Source: Pseudomonadota bacterium
GTDB lineage: Bacteria > Pseudomonadota > Alphaproteobacteria > Rhizobiales > Hyphomicrobiaceae
Assembly (NCBI GenBank): GCA_023410905.1
Contig: JAEYPL010000111.1
Location: 1 to 20,920, forward strand
DNA: 20,920 bases
Direction: 5' to 3'
A model generated the notes under the pieces. The model did not search any database and had not been told where the DNA came from. It was given only the letters and a program-made list of their open reading frames with translations. Positions 1 to 7,860 of the stretch are shown here, piece by piece; within the stretch, counting starts at the first letter, position 1; the number at the start of each line of letters is the position of its first letter. Position numbers and translations under genes: made by a program.

Positions 1-2
1 CT

Positions 3-197
3 TTTGATCAACAGGCAAAATATGGGTTTGCTGCCAACACGATACTACTACAATCCAAATCCCCTGAGAAAAGCGGTATTGACTGCTTTGCTGAATGCAA
101 CCCGGTAGGTATGTTTAACTGTACTTATTCTGATCTGGCAAGGAAGTTTAAATTGGATCGCAAGGATTTTCTTGAGAAGTCTGGGCAAATGGCTTGA
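3..197 (+). CDS. 3' end of an unidentified gene (partial)
   Basis: An open frame enters from the left edge and runs 64 codons to a TGA at 195-197; its start lies outside the window. The peptide has ordinary composition for a globular protein, with three cysteines in a short stretch (DCFAECNPVGMFNC) and a charged, lysine-rich C-terminus. It is the only plus-strand gene I support, so it converges with the minus-strand genes to its right. About 136 nt between its stop and the next gene hold nothing I recognise. I do not recognise the family. Support rests on frame continuity and plausible composition only; a chance open frame of this length is possible. Confidence 0.45.
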   Translation, partial: FDQQAKYGFAANTILLQSKSPEKSGIDCFAECNPVGMFNCTYSDLARKFKLDRKDFLEKSGQMA

Positions 198-333
198 AAA
201 GAAAGTATGACCTTGATTAGATCTTGGCCCCCGTTGGAGCGCCGTACTTTTCCTCCATGGAATGATGTTCAGAATGGCAAATAACTTTCCTCAATATTTT
301 CTATTGCAGGTTGATATCACAATTCCAGGTAGC

Positions 334-783
334 TTATTCCATGCTTTCTGAGCTGAACCCAACCGGTATGAGTGGCTCTTCATAATCATAGAAGGAAATA
401 TAGATCACGGTCTTCCTGTTTTTACCTGACTTGTCCTTGTACTTTACTTCGTACCTGTCAACCATTGCCAGCCCCATAAAGCCGTTTTCGGATTCGTAGG
501 GACAACAACTGCCCAGTCTTTCATAGGTGATTTTATTTTCCTGGCCATCTCGGAGCAGGTCCAGGTAATCCCGTTGGTTGGCCGGACCGCTCTTTGGGCC
601 TTTCCCTACTTTTACGGGCTGTTCGGGCGTCAATCCATATTTCTCGGATGCTGCCTGCCTGGTCAATGATTTGATCTCGTAAATCAGCTCCTTTGTTTTC
701 GAAGAATCTTTTGGGTCCGAAGCCTGTGAATAAACAGGTGATGATAACAGGACAATAAAATATAATAATAGGAATGATCTCAT
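334..783 (-). CDS. small secreted protein, unknown function
   Basis: The frame stays open upstream to 876, but the ATG at 783 is chosen because it gives a clear signal peptide (MRSFLLLYFIVLLSSPVYSQA), while the 31 extra residues look like non-coding translation. The mature part of about 129 residues is basic in its first half, then carries a motif around ERLGSCCPYESENG and a C-terminal YISFYDYEEPLIPVGF segment. Similar short Bacteroidota proteins exist, sometimes labelled 2-dehydro-3-deoxyphosphooctonate aldolase in databases. That label cannot be right for a protein this small with a leader and no TIM barrel. The adjacent cysteines suggest a disulfide or metal site in the periplasm. The next gene ends about 120 nt upstream, so co-transcription is possible. 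Function unknown. Confidence 0.75.
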   Translation of the reverse strand: MRSFLLLYFIVLLSSPVYSQASDPKDSSKTKELIYEIKSLTRQAASEKYGLTPEQPVKVGKGPKSGPANQRDYLDLLRDGQENKITYERLGSCCPYESENGFMGLAMVDRYEVKYKDKSGKNRKTVIYISFYDYEEPLIPVGFSSESME

Positions 784-906
784 GTGGCGCCAGTTTGAGT
801 TATGCCCGGTACATTGATTACCGTAAAATTTCCAGTTAAAATAGTAATTGATTGTCAATCCAGGAATAGCCGCCACACATTTATTCAGGTGATCCGTAAT
901 GCCCAG

Positions 907-1617
907 CTACTCTAATGGCAGGAACAGTTTCACGCCTCTTCCAAGCAACAGTTTATCCAGATGCCCCATCTTTTTATGATCAATTGTGATCAGGTGCATA
1001 TGCAGGAAGGTATCATGATGCGTGAAAATGGCTTTATGCCGGGTGGAGAAAAATCCTATGATTTCAGCCTGCTCATTACTGAGATCATAATTCACCTGGC
1101 CCACATGCGCCTCATCTGGTGAACTGACCGTGGATCCTGCAGGCAGATTAACAATATGAATGGTGGCATTTTCAATAGTACCCTGCAGCCTGAAAAAGAA
1201 GGGTCTCGTGGATTTTGTAGTTAGGGCATTTATATAGTCTTCCAGTTGTTGAATGGTGCGGATACTGTCTGGTAAGCTTTGTTCCTTCCATTGGCTCACA
1301 TTTGCATAGCCAAAAAATGGTGCTTTGATTTGGTAGGTCTCTTCCACTTTCATGCTATTCTCACCGGTCACTACCGACCTGTAAGATTTTCCATTGATGA
1401 TCAGGATCTCACCTGCCAGGTATTCCACCGGGCCCAGTCCGTATAAATTGGTTTTGTTGCTGATGGTGTCCAGATCAATTTTACCGGAAAGCTCACCCTT
1501 CCACATCACCTCTCTCATTTCACCAATGATCCTTACTTTGTTTGCATTTTGCGCGTTGATCCTGGATGGAATCAAAGCAATGAATGTGAGTATGTAGAAG
1601 ATGATTTGAAAGTTCAT
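907..1617 (-). CDS. secreted acetolactate-decarboxylase-like protein
   Basis: This 236-residue protein has a signal peptide ending near RINAQ (residue 23). The rest resembles alpha-acetolactate decarboxylase, which converts acetolactate to acetoin and CO2 at a zinc site held by three histidines. Supporting features are a family-like early block (EMREVMWKGELSGKIDLDTI), a GLGPVEYLAGEI block where the family has a conserved glutamate, APFFGYANV, and near the C-terminus FLHMHL followed by GHLD. That places H206, H208 and H219 as the likely zinc ligands. The leader is unusual for a cytoplasmic pathway enzyme, so the natural substrate outside the cytoplasm is uncertain. No acetolactate synthase lies nearby. 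The start at 1617 is the first ATG and begins the leader directly. Family assignment is fairly sure; activity is inferred. Confidence 0.72.
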   Translation of the reverse strand: MNFQIIFYILTFIALIPSRINAQNANKVRIIGEMREVMWKGELSGKIDLDTISNKTNLYGLGPVEYLAGEILIINGKSYRSVVTGENSMKVEETYQIKAPFFGYANVSQWKEQSLPDSIRTIQQLEDYINALTTKSTRPFFFRLQGTIENATIHIVNLPAGSTVSSPDEAHVGQVNYDLSNEQAEIIGFFSTRHKAIFTHHDTFLHMHLITIDHKKMGHLDKLLLGRGVKLFLPLE

Positions 1618-1670
1618 TTGAATCAGTTTAACAGGATTGAACAGGGTCGCTGAAAGAGAGGTTGATAGTT

Positions 1671-2168
1671 TTATCCCGGTGACTGGTGTTCAAAACTGAT
1701 CACCTCTTTCAAAATCCATTGATCATTAACCAGGAGGTAAAGATGAATGAATTTCGCTTTGCCGGTAAGAACATCCGGTTTATTTTTTTCTCTTATGTAA
1801 AACCGGTGGTTGCCGGTTTGAACAACTCCGTAAAGAATGTTGTTATTGTAAAGCGGAAATACTTCGAGGCTGTTTTCATCTGCCTTCCTGATTGGTTTCC
1901 TGATCGCATCCCCGCATATATATTTTCTTGTATTTTCCAGGAACTGCTCCCTATTTTGAACGCCGCTTCTGTCATGATAGAACCTAAGGCCGCTGTCTAT
2001 GGCATTTTCCAGATAGCTGAAATCACATTGATTGAACGAACGTTCGAAAAAGATACTGTCCTGGATTTTTAACTGCCGGTATAATGGTGAATCCTTTGGA
2101 ACCTGGGCTATTACAACCAGATTAACAGCTAATAGCAGGAAGACACAGAGGAAGGGATATTTTTTCAT
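1671..2168 (-). CDS. secreted NTF2-like (SnoaL/DUF4440-type) protein
   Basis: This 165-residue protein starts with a signal peptide (MKKYPFLCVFLLLAVNLVVIAQ). The mature part is the size of one NTF2-like cone domain: an N-terminal helix pair (LYRQLKIQDSIFFERSFN), a central DSGLRFYHDRSG segment typical of DUF4440-like proteins, and strands ending in FIHLYLLVNDQWILKEVISFEH. The closing pattern of hydrophobic residues, then 'W.L..V.S..H', is characteristic of the fold. Members bind small ligands or act as simple enzymes, and the sequence does not say which. It sits about 50 nt upstream of the acetolactate-decarboxylase-like gene on the same strand, and both are exported, so a shared transcript is possible. 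Confidence 0.68.
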   Translation of the reverse strand: MKKYPFLCVFLLLAVNLVVIAQVPKDSPLYRQLKIQDSIFFERSFNQCDFSYLENAIDSGLRFYHDRSGVQNREQFLENTRKYICGDAIRKPIRKADENSLEVFPLYNNNILYGVVQTGNHRFYIREKNKPDVLTGKAKFIHLYLLVNDQWILKEVISFEHQSPG

Positions 2169-2236
2169 GAAGCTTTGTGAAACTATGAAAATATTTCACA
2201 GGATCACAAAGCTATTCTGCAACTACGGTGCTACAA

Positions 2237-2632
2237 TCAGAGCATCTGTACGATCTGGATATTGTTGCCACAGGTGTCGTTGAACACCGCGATCCTGGCG
2301 GTTCCCATTTCAGTAGGTTTCACACTGAACTCAACGCCGGTCTTCACCAGTCGCTCATACTCCTGTTGCACATCATCCACATTGAATTGAGTGTAGGGTA
2401 TGCCGGCATCAAATAAAGCCTTTTGATAGATCCTGGATGGTTCAAAATGCAAAGGAGAGGGTTCCAGTAAAAGTTCCGGACCATCCTGGTCTTCTTTGCT
2501 TACTACAGTTAGCCAGCGGCTATCCTCACCCAGGGGGATGTCAATTTTTTTTATGAATCCAAGTTTGCCCGTATAGAATTGCAGGGCTTTTTCCTGGTCA
2601 GGCACAGGAATGCTGATCACTTTTACTTTCAT
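2237..2632 (-). CDS. VOC-family (glyoxalase/bleomycin-resistance fold) protein
   Basis: The ATG at 2632 (MKVKVISIPVPDQ) is the likely start; the frame opens 13 codons earlier but those residues run into the regulator gene. The 131-residue product shows one vicinal-oxygen-chelate domain: strand plus IPVPDQEKALQFYTGKLGF, then a RWLTVV/ELLLEP strand region, the second module VDDVQQEYERLVKTGVEF, and the closing IAVFNDTCGNNIQIVQ, where family members have a metal-binding glutamate or, as here, glutamine. VOC proteins use a divalent metal for isomerisation, dioxygenation or drug binding. The substrate is not evident. An AraC-type regulator, now broken, precedes it by about 25 nt. AraC-VOC pairs are common in this phylum, so this was probably a regulated pair. 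Confidence 0.85.
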   Translation of the reverse strand: MKVKVISIPVPDQEKALQFYTGKLGFIKKIDIPLGEDSRWLTVVSKEDQDGPELLLEPSPLHFEPSRIYQKALFDAGIPYTQFNVDDVQQEYERLVKTGVEFSVKPTEMGTARIAVFNDTCGNNIQIVQML

Positions 2633-2640
2633 TTTTTGAA

Positions 2641-2664
2641 TTTTTGAATCACAAATTTCAAAAA
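2641..2664. promoter_or_regulatory. 8-bp perfect inverted repeat before the VOC gene
   Basis: TTTTTGAA at 2641-2648 is mirrored exactly by TTCAAAAA at 2657-2664, with an 8-nt spacer. It overlaps the last codons of the AraC reading frame and ends 9 nt before the VOC ATG. The position suits an operator or a weak terminator between the two genes. AT-richness makes a chance palindrome plausible. Confidence 0.35.
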
Positions 2665-3061
2665 CCAGCAATTTCCCGACTTTGCGAAAATTGCTTTCTT
2701 TGGTAAGAAGTAGGACTGAGACCGAACCTGGATTTGAAAAGAGTGCTGAATGAGGCCGGGCTATCGAAACCGACTTCGTAACAGGTTTGGGTTACGCTGT
2801 TTCCTTTCTTCAGGTATTTTTTCGACTGTTCCAGGCGTTTATCTGTAAGGAATTGTTTAGGGGTTTGACCATAATACCTTTTGTACAGGCGCAACAAATG
2901 GAATTAGGAAGTTAAACGGATATGCGATAGAAGTTCGAGGTTCAATTCCCTGTCAAAATGATTGGAGATAAAATGCCTGGTTCCAATCACGGTTTCAAGC
3001 TGGTTCTGATTGGAGAAGCAGTTTTTTTGATCCGGGTGATTTCTTTATGGTAATGGGTCAT
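2658..3061 (-). pseudogene. AraC-family regulator, broken by a frameshift and a nonsense codon
   Basis: The last 79 codons (2897 to 2658) encode a clear AraC C-terminal helix-turn-helix: LLRLYKRYYGQTPKQFL, then the second helix pair VTQTCYEVGFDSPASFSTLF and the closing FGLSPTSYQRKQ. Reading upstream in the same frame gives more AraC sequence (IGTRHFISNHFDRELNLELL and on to SHIRLTS), but a TAA at 2904-2906 sits where intact members have K or R before the FHLLRL helix. Further upstream the natural start, MTHYHKEITRIKK at 3061, is in another frame. The two frames meet at a run of seven T (3022-3028 on plus); one more base would join them. Without both lesions the protein would be about 135 residues, a DNA-binding-only AraC type. 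It likely once controlled the VOC gene. Confidence 0.75.
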
Positions 3062-3070
3062 ATTCTAAGG

Positions 3071-3217
3071 TTATAACGCAGAGATCATTTTTTTTCCGCC
3101 AACAGTTGACCAGGTCTTCAGATTCATCAAAAATACGACACCGTCTTCACAGCCAGTTGAAACTAATCCAAACTGCGTGGTCAAATCCTGATGAAATCTT
3201 TCTGCAGTTTCTAACAT
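3071..3217 (-). pseudogene. short open frame, possible gene remnant
   Basis: A 48-codon frame (MLETAERFHQ to the end, GGKKMISAL) lies between the broken AraC gene and the response regulator. The frame remains open about 14 codons further upstream, as far as a TGA, giving a coherent hydrophilic stretch (DGDKLYQEAYNP) without a start codon. Composition looks protein-like (FHQDLTTQFG, an acidic cysteine segment, a tryptophan), so it may be the tail of a decayed gene. I recognise no family. Low confidence; it could be chance. Confidence 0.25.
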
Positions 3218-3288
3218 TGGGTTATAGGCCTCTTGATATAACTTGTCACCATCCTTATGTCAAACAAGCGACTCTTAAAATTTAAGCT

Positions 3289-3735
3289 TTAGAAACTGTT
3301 TGGTGCAGCACACCTCTTCCAATATTCCATGATCACCATAATCGTTTTTTCCAGCTCAGCCATAGTAGTTTGCTTTACAAAGAAACCTTGCACAGATAAA
3401 CTATAAGCATCAATAACAGCCTTTTGATTTAGAGCAGTAGAAAAGAATAAATAGGGGATACATCTCAAAGAAAGGTTAGCATCTGTTTTCAATTTTTCTC
3501 TTAGCTCAAATCCTGTCAATTTAGGCAAATTGATATCCGAAAGAATAAGGAAGGGCACCACATTTCGGGCAGATATAAATTTGAGCGCTTCCTGCCCATC
3601 GGTAAAAAACAAGAGTTCATTAGGATACTTTAATTTCCTGAATACTTCTGTGAGCATATCCTGGTCATCTATATCATCCTCTATAATGATAACCGGACCA
3701 TTCTGGTTTAAAAATGACACTTCTTTGTTGCTCAT
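3289..3735 (-). CDS. single-domain response regulator (CheY-like receiver)
   Basis: The 148 residues form one receiver domain and nothing else. After a 12-residue lead comes VIIIEDDIDDQ with the acidic pair at about E19-D21, the phosphoacceptor D67 in FLILSDINLPKLTG, the switch residue in FFSTA (S99/T100) and the conserved lysine K121 in GFFVKQ. With no output domain it must act by protein contact or as a phosphate relay. This type, often beginning with acidic residues and DDQ/DDR, is common in Bacteroidota next to hybrid histidine kinases, but no kinase is present here. Start is the ATG at 3735. The genes on each side are unrelated, and 367 nt separate it from the gene to its right, so it is probably transcribed alone. 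Confidence 0.9.
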   Translation of the reverse strand: MSNKEVSFLNQNGPVIIIEDDIDDQDMLTEVFRKLKYPNELLFFTDGQEALKFISARNVVPFLILSDINLPKLTGFELREKLKTDANLSLRCIPYLFFSTALNQKAVIDAYSLSVQGFFVKQTTMAELEKTIMVIMEYWKRCAAPNSF

Positions 3736-4102
3736 GGAAATTGATTTAACTGCTTAGATGTATTTTCCCTAACTATGGGGAAGTTAAACCAGAATTTTAA
3801 ATTATTTGATTCCTGAGGCGTAAGGGTAAAGTGAAAAATTTGCAAAGTGGCTGTTGACACTTAAATCTAATGCTGAGTAAAAAGGGGGGCTGCAACAGTT
3901 TTGGATATCACTGCTGTCAGAAGCGGGGGATAAGTTTATACCTCAAATGTGTAGTCAATTCTGACTATAGCGGAAAACTTCTGTTTTAGTTCAATATGGC
4001 TTTTCTTGCTGCTTCAACCCAATCATTACTGGATGGCATTTAATCATCGGCTCAAAACCACGAAATTGGATGTAGTCTAAACCTTAATTCCTTTAAATGA
4101 TA
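3736..4102. other. intergenic stretch with a possible decayed short gene
   Basis: No intact gene is visible in these 367 nt. On the minus strand a peptide begins at an ATG at 4039 (MPSSNDWVEAARKA), and after a change of frame near 3995 continues as KFSAIVRIDYTFEV to a TAA at 3936-3938. The spliced reading faintly recalls a shortened dodecin-like protein, but it is only about 35 residues and the likeness is weak. The remainder shows no hairpin with a T run, no tRNA and no promoter I would defend. Confidence 0.2.
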
Positions 4103-5506
4103 TTATTCACTTGTTTGCAGATCAATAATATTATTTTCTTTGTTGAACTGTATCATTAACCCTAATATCTCTTTGCTAAATAGGAGCCTGTAACGATACT
4201 CCCTGGTACCATTGCTCAATTCCTTCCTGGAAAGCAACTCTGGTTTAAGAAATTGGCCTTTTGATTTGAAATATTCGGATCCTCTTGCCAGTGTGGTGCT
4301 ATCCATAAGCTCTGAAGCCAATTCTGTCGAGAACTGATCAAAACGCAATTTATTTTCGGTCACATTATTGATAAACTCACTTACTAGTTTTGTGATACCG
4401 GGCTCCGTATCCTTTATTGTTTTTAAACTGGCAATACTTAACCCGGGTTCATATATGCGTAATATTTTTGTAGAAATTTTATAGGTGCTGGCTCGTTTAA
4501 GATTTGCAAATACCACTACCGCAATTCTCTTTTCAGGATAGCGTTTGATGGTGCATTCAAATCCCTGCCAGCTCCCATTGTGTTCCAATATCCGTTTGCC
4601 ATTTGCAGAATCAATTGACCAGCCAAACCCATAATTTTCGATTGTGCCATCAGTGAGTTTGGTAGGCGCCCACATCAGGTCGTAATATATTTTTTTCAGC
4701 AATTTACCCTCGTTTAAGCCAGCTTCCCATTTAGCCATATCCAGTGCTGTTACATACATTGAACCATCTGCTGTAGTGTTGATGGTAGGAGATACCCATT
4801 CTTGGTTTTTAATGATGCCATTGAGCAACCGGTATCCTGCAGCCCTGTTCGGAACAATATCTTCCTCAGTGATGATCCTGGCTGTAGTCATACCCAATGG
4901 CGTGAACACCCGTTCTTTTAAAAAATCACCGTAAAATTTACCTGCAGCTTTACTGATAATTATGCCAAGGGTAGCATAACCCATATTACTGTATCGCTGT
5001 TTTTCACCGGCTTTAAAGAGCAATGGCCTCTTTCTAAACTCCTGGTACAAACTATCCTCGGTATAGTTGGCCCAGTACTGGAAACTATTGGTATAATCGC
5101 TAAAGCCACTGGTATGATTGAGCAGGTTGCGAAAGGTAATAGAATCCCATCCCGGGGGTGCATCAGGAAAAAATTTAGTGAGCTTGTCGTCAAGGCTCAT
5201 TTTCCCGTCCTGTACAAGGAGCAATACAGCAAATGCCGTGAACTGTTTGCCTACAGAACCTGCCTGGAAAATGGTTTCGGCTTTTACGGGTACTCTATGT
5301 TCGAGATTAGAATAGCCATAGCCCTTTACATAATCAATTTTCCCATCACGTACTACCACGAGAGAAAGACCAGGTATGCGTTGGTTATTCATTTCTGCAT
5401 TGACTAATGAATCAACCTGCAGCTTTATTTTGGATGAAATTTTGTTTTGTGCTAAGCCGTAAAAGCATTGCAAACAGAAAATCAATAGAATTAGTTTACT
5501 TTTCAT
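4103..5506 (-). CDS. secreted serine hydrolase, beta-lactamase/penicillin-binding fold
   Basis: Start is taken at the ATG at 5506, three codons after the first possible one, because it begins a signal peptide directly (MKSKLILLIFCLQCFYGLAQ). Counting from the upstream ATG at 5515, the active-site motifs are S87-V-G-K90 (nucleophile serine and lysine), Y175-S-N177 and H312-N-G314, the class C beta-lactamase / DD-peptidase / esterase arrangement. LLNHTSGFSDY and the GYGYSN.EH opening are typical of the family. The catalytic domain covers about residues 30-350; roughly 110 C-terminal residues form a separate mixed alpha/beta tail. Such Bacteroidota proteins are periplasmic peptidases or esterases more often than resistance enzymes. 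No resistance role is implied by context. It stands alone just outside the cassette array. Confidence 0.9.
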   Translation of the reverse strand: MKSKLILLIFCLQCFYGLAQNKISSKIKLQVDSLVNAEMNNQRIPGLSLVVVRDGKIDYVKGYGYSNLEHRVPVKAETIFQAGSVGKQFTAFAVLLLVQDGKMSLDDKLTKFFPDAPPGWDSITFRNLLNHTSGFSDYTNSFQYWANYTEDSLYQEFRKRPLLFKAGEKQRYSNMGYATLGIIISKAAGKFYGDFLKERVFTPLGMTTARIITEEDIVPNRAAGYRLLNGIIKNQEWVSPTINTTADGSMYVTALDMAKWEAGLNEGKLLKKIYYDLMWAPTKLTDGTIENYGFGWSIDSANGKRILEHNGSWQGFECTIKRYPEKRIAVVVFANLKRASTYKISTKILRIYEPGLSIASLKTIKDTEPGITKLVSEFINNVTENKLRFDQFSTELASELMDSTTLARGSEYFKSKGQFLKPELLSRKELSNGTREYRYRLLFSKEILGLMIQFNKENNIIDLQTSE

Positions 5507-5782
5507 GTCTTCCATTTTACTGCTGTTAAATATATTTCGATTTTGTTTCAGAGAATAAACATTATTGCAAATCTATTGTAGCCTGATTTTTTAATCCCTG
5601 TCACTACCACATATTTATAAAGCATATTTTTTAGTCTATTTGACGGCGTACAATTGTTGTGTTACTATTTAGGGCTTGTCTAACATTGGGTGACATTACT
5701 GTTTATGCATTGCTAAATATGAGTTCAATTGAAATACGTGAGCCTCTCATTGGCCAATACGGGTTTGGCAGCCGTATTTAGT

Positions 5783-6415
5783 TTATTTGCAAACATTATT
5801 TCTATTTATGTCAACAATTTCGTCAATGCCAAACTGTTGAAAAATTGAAAGTAATTTCCCTGTTCCATGTTCCATTTTATACTCTAACTCTTCCTTATAT
5901 ATTGGGATTGCAGAGTAAAAATAAATTTCCTTTTCTTCAGTTTCTATGTAGGTGAAGTCGTCAGAAAGTGTGATTGATTCAAGTAAGATAATGCTGTCAA
6001 AATTATGGTTGACCTTACGGGAATGATCCAATGGTATTGTATGTCCATAACCTAACCAGGTATTGTTTAGATGAGGATATCTCGAAAGTTGTTTCAATGC
6101 CCGTACTGGCCAATAATTATTTTCTTCAGCTAAATCTTTATATTCAGGTTTCCAGTTCGCAGGCAATAGGATTGTGATTTCAGCAAATTTCAAGTGGTCC
6201 AGTTCGCCTGGCACTTTCATTGGTAAGGCGCTTAGTCCGCAAGTCAATAGTAAATTATAATTCCTGTCTTCGCCCGGTTTAACGATAAAAATGTCTGAAT
6301 GGATAACTTCTGATTCTTTTTCGTGTAGTACCAAAATCTCTTCTGAAGGAAAGAAATCTTCAAGGTGCTGATGAATTATTTCTACTGAATCTGGTATGTT
6401 GTTTTGGTCTCTCAC
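5783..6415 (-). CDS. SUFU (suppressor of fused) domain protein
   Basis: This 210-residue protein matches the bacterial SUFU domain along most of its length. Visible marks are a PGELDHLKFAEITILLPANW block (target-recognition core), WPVRALKQLSRYPHLNNTWL with the family's RYPH..NTWLG.GHTIP run, and the late YFYSAIPIYKEELEYK block followed by LL..FQQ. Bacterial SUFU proteins are often immunity proteins for secreted or contact-dependent toxins, neutralising them in the cytoplasm; no signal peptide is present here. The start is GTG at 6415, only 9 nt after an array element, leaving no room for a promoter of its own. No toxin gene accompanies it, so it may be an orphan immunity gene. Confidence 0.85.
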   Translation of the reverse strand: MRDQNNIPDSVEIIHQHLEDFFPSEEILVLHEKESEVIHSDIFIVKPGEDRNYNLLLTCGLSALPMKVPGELDHLKFAEITILLPANWKPEYKDLAEENNYWPVRALKQLSRYPHLNNTWLGYGHTIPLDHSRKVNHNFDSIILLESITLSDDFTYIETEEKEIYFYSAIPIYKEELEYKMEHGTGKLLSIFQQFGIDEIVDINRNNVCK

Positions 6416-6423
6416 TATATATA

Positions 6424-6552
6424 GCTGACGTTAATGGATGGGTGCAGGCGCAAATCAGACTTCGGTCAGCCTGCTTTTGCACTGCTGCTAAATAAAGATA
6501 TGAAGTTCAGCCCTTGATTGTCAGCTTTGCTTGTGCTAAACCGGTGTTATCG
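6424..6552 (-). repeat. attC-like element (SUFU / macro junction)
   Basis: The element lies between the macro gene stop (8 nt away) and the SUFU start (9 nt away). Arms at about 6439-6460 and 6520-6544 pair imperfectly (GGTGCAGGCGCAAA against TTTGCTTGTGC). The right end carries CCGGTGTTATC as in sister elements; the left end (CGTTAAT) departs from the TAAC core. On the gene strand it carries the recurring GGCTGACC box before the 3' arm. Confidence 0.6.
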
Positions 6553-6560
6553 AAAGGGCA

Positions 6561-7109
6561 TCAGGTAGATTGATTTTTGCCCCACCGTTGAAGTTCGGCT
6601 TCTATAAGGTCATAATTTTCCTGATCGAAGCAGACAAATTGTACAAGTTCAATTACGTTCGGCTCTATAGGGAAGCGTGCTACTGTTGATATGGCAATAA
6701 AAGCTGCTTCTGGTTTAGGAAACCTGTAAATGCCTGTACTAATATTTGGGAATGCAATTGATCTACAGTTATTTTCAATGGCTAGTTGTAACGAGTTCTT
6801 ATAACAACTTGCAAGCTTTTCTCTTTCACCCATGTGGCCTCCGTTCCAGACGGGACCGACAGTATGTATAACAAAATCTGCTGGAAGGTTTCCGGCGGTG
6901 GTAATTACAGCATCTCCAGTTTTGCAGCCACCTTGCCTGGCTACTATTTTCCTGCAATCTTCTAAAATTGCGGGCCCGCCTGCTCTGTGAATGGCTCCAT
7001 CAACTCCACCACCCCCAAGAAGTGAGGTGTTGGCAGCATTCACTATGGCATCTACCTGCACCGTTGTGATGTCAGCTTTTACTGCTTGCATTTTAAAGTT
7101 CATTGCCAT
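6561..7109 (-). CDS. macro-domain protein, ADP-ribose-binding/deacylating type
   Basis: A single macro domain fills this 182-residue protein. It shows the ADP-ribose loop VNAANTSLLGGGGVDGAIHR (N24, N27, the glycine loop at 32-35, D37), FVIHTVGPVW at 79-88, and the second phosphate loop ISTGIYRFP at 123-131. This combination is the MacroD/YmdB class, whose members hydrolyse O-acetyl-ADP-ribose or remove mono-ADP-ribose from proteins or nucleic acids; all the usual binding residues are present. It could begin at MAMNF or at the second methionine, with little difference. As array cargo beside SUFU and toxin-antitoxin genes it might reverse ADP-ribosylation by a toxin, but that is inference. It starts about 33 nt after a degenerate element and shows no promoter of its own. 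Confidence 0.93.
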   Translation of the reverse strand: MAMNFKMQAVKADITTVQVDAIVNAANTSLLGGGGVDGAIHRAGGPAILEDCRKIVARQGGCKTGDAVITTAGNLPADFVIHTVGPVWNGGHMGEREKLASCYKNSLQLAIENNCRSIAFPNISTGIYRFPKPEAAFIAISTVARFPIEPNVIELVQFVCFDQENYDLIEAELQRWGKNQST

Positions 7110-7141
7110 TTCACTACCGCTATTGGTTATTACTTAGTATC

Positions 7142-7283
7142 CGGTGGAGTTTTTGGGAAACCGCTATCCGGTCCGCAGCTATGATGAGAATTATGTTTGA
7201 TGAATTTAAGAACTAATCTTGAATGTATTTCGTGGAGTTGGAACAAGAAGTGAATGATGGAACATCGGATGGTTTATACGTCC
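7142..7283 (-). repeat. degenerate attC-like element (macro / membrane-protein junction)
   Basis: Between these two genes a weak inverted repeat remains: AAACCGCTATCCGGTCC at 7158-7174 against GGAACATCGGATGGTTT at 7259-7275. The TAAC/GTTA cores are not clear (GTTTATACGTCC at 7272-7283 is the best candidate). Position and arm spacing fit the family, but the element has decayed or is a divergent type. Confidence 0.35.
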
Positions 7284-7306
7284 TGCCCTGACGAACCCAG
7301 GCCGCT

Positions 7307-7849
7307 TTAAAGCGCTTTGAGTCTCACATGCTGTTCAAAGGTTTTCAAATTCATTCTATTCATTCCCCATGATGCAACAGAAGCGATATTGCCCGGGTCA
7401 CAAATGCTGTTGAATAAAATTCTGTCTTTTTCTTTTATAATAGTTATCAATTCGCCCCAACTCCTCCAGCTAAAGCCGCTCCTGGCGACTATTAAGTTGG
7501 ATTTCCGCTCGATTATTTCCCAGTCAAGTTGTAGGGCAGTCTCTTTTACAGCATCAATGAAAGTAGCAGCATCCAGTGCAACAGCAATAACCTTGAATTT
7601 TAATCTTCTTTTTTGAATGTAATAAAAAGCCACTGCTGGAATCAAGGGTAAATAACTCCATGTAGCCATTTCGCCAATCGTTCTAACGCCTTCATATGTG
7701 TGTGTCACATAATATTTGAAGATGTCAATTATGTTCATAATAGGAGGTATCAAAAAGAAGCCTATGATGCAATAGTGCCAAAACAATTGGCCTTTAGTTA
7801 ATACTAAAGTTTCTGTTTGTACCATTTTTTGAACTGAACGACTCGTCAT
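7307..7849 (-). CDS. membrane protein with two predicted helices, unknown function
   Basis: The 180-residue product has two hydrophobic segments, roughly residues 24-43 (HYCIIGFFLIPPIMNIIDIF) and 61-77 (MATWSYLPLIPAVAFYY), followed by a basic stop (QKRRLKFK) and a soluble C-terminal domain of about 100 residues. That domain has a DAVKETALQLDWEIIERKSN / LIVARSGFSWRSWGELITII / RILFNSICDP pattern: helix, then strands, resembling small alpha-beta domains that follow paired helices in many Bacteroidota proteins of unknown role. No catalytic motif stands out. The ATG at 7849 starts 12 nt after an array element, with no space for a promoter. I do not recognise a named family. Confidence 0.75.
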   Translation of the reverse strand: MTSRSVQKMVQTETLVLTKGQLFWHYCIIGFFLIPPIMNIIDIFKYYVTHTYEGVRTIGEMATWSYLPLIPAVAFYYIQKRRLKFKVIAVALDAATFIDAVKETALQLDWEIIERKSNLIVARSGFSWRSWGELITIIKEKDRILFNSICDPGNIASVASWGMNRMNLKTFEQHVRLKAL

Positions 7850-7860
7850 GATCTGGATGT

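Noticed and set aside
4103..5506. Antibiotic-resistance beta-lactamase
   Set aside because: The motifs fit the broad serine hydrolase family. The HNG motif, long C-terminal tail and chromosomal setting point to a peptidase or esterase; nothing shows resistance.
5640..5782. A ninth array element left of the SUFU gene
   Set aside because: GTCTAAC is present at about 5697, but no matching right end or stem could be paired with it. It may mark the old end of the array, but the evidence is too weak to list.
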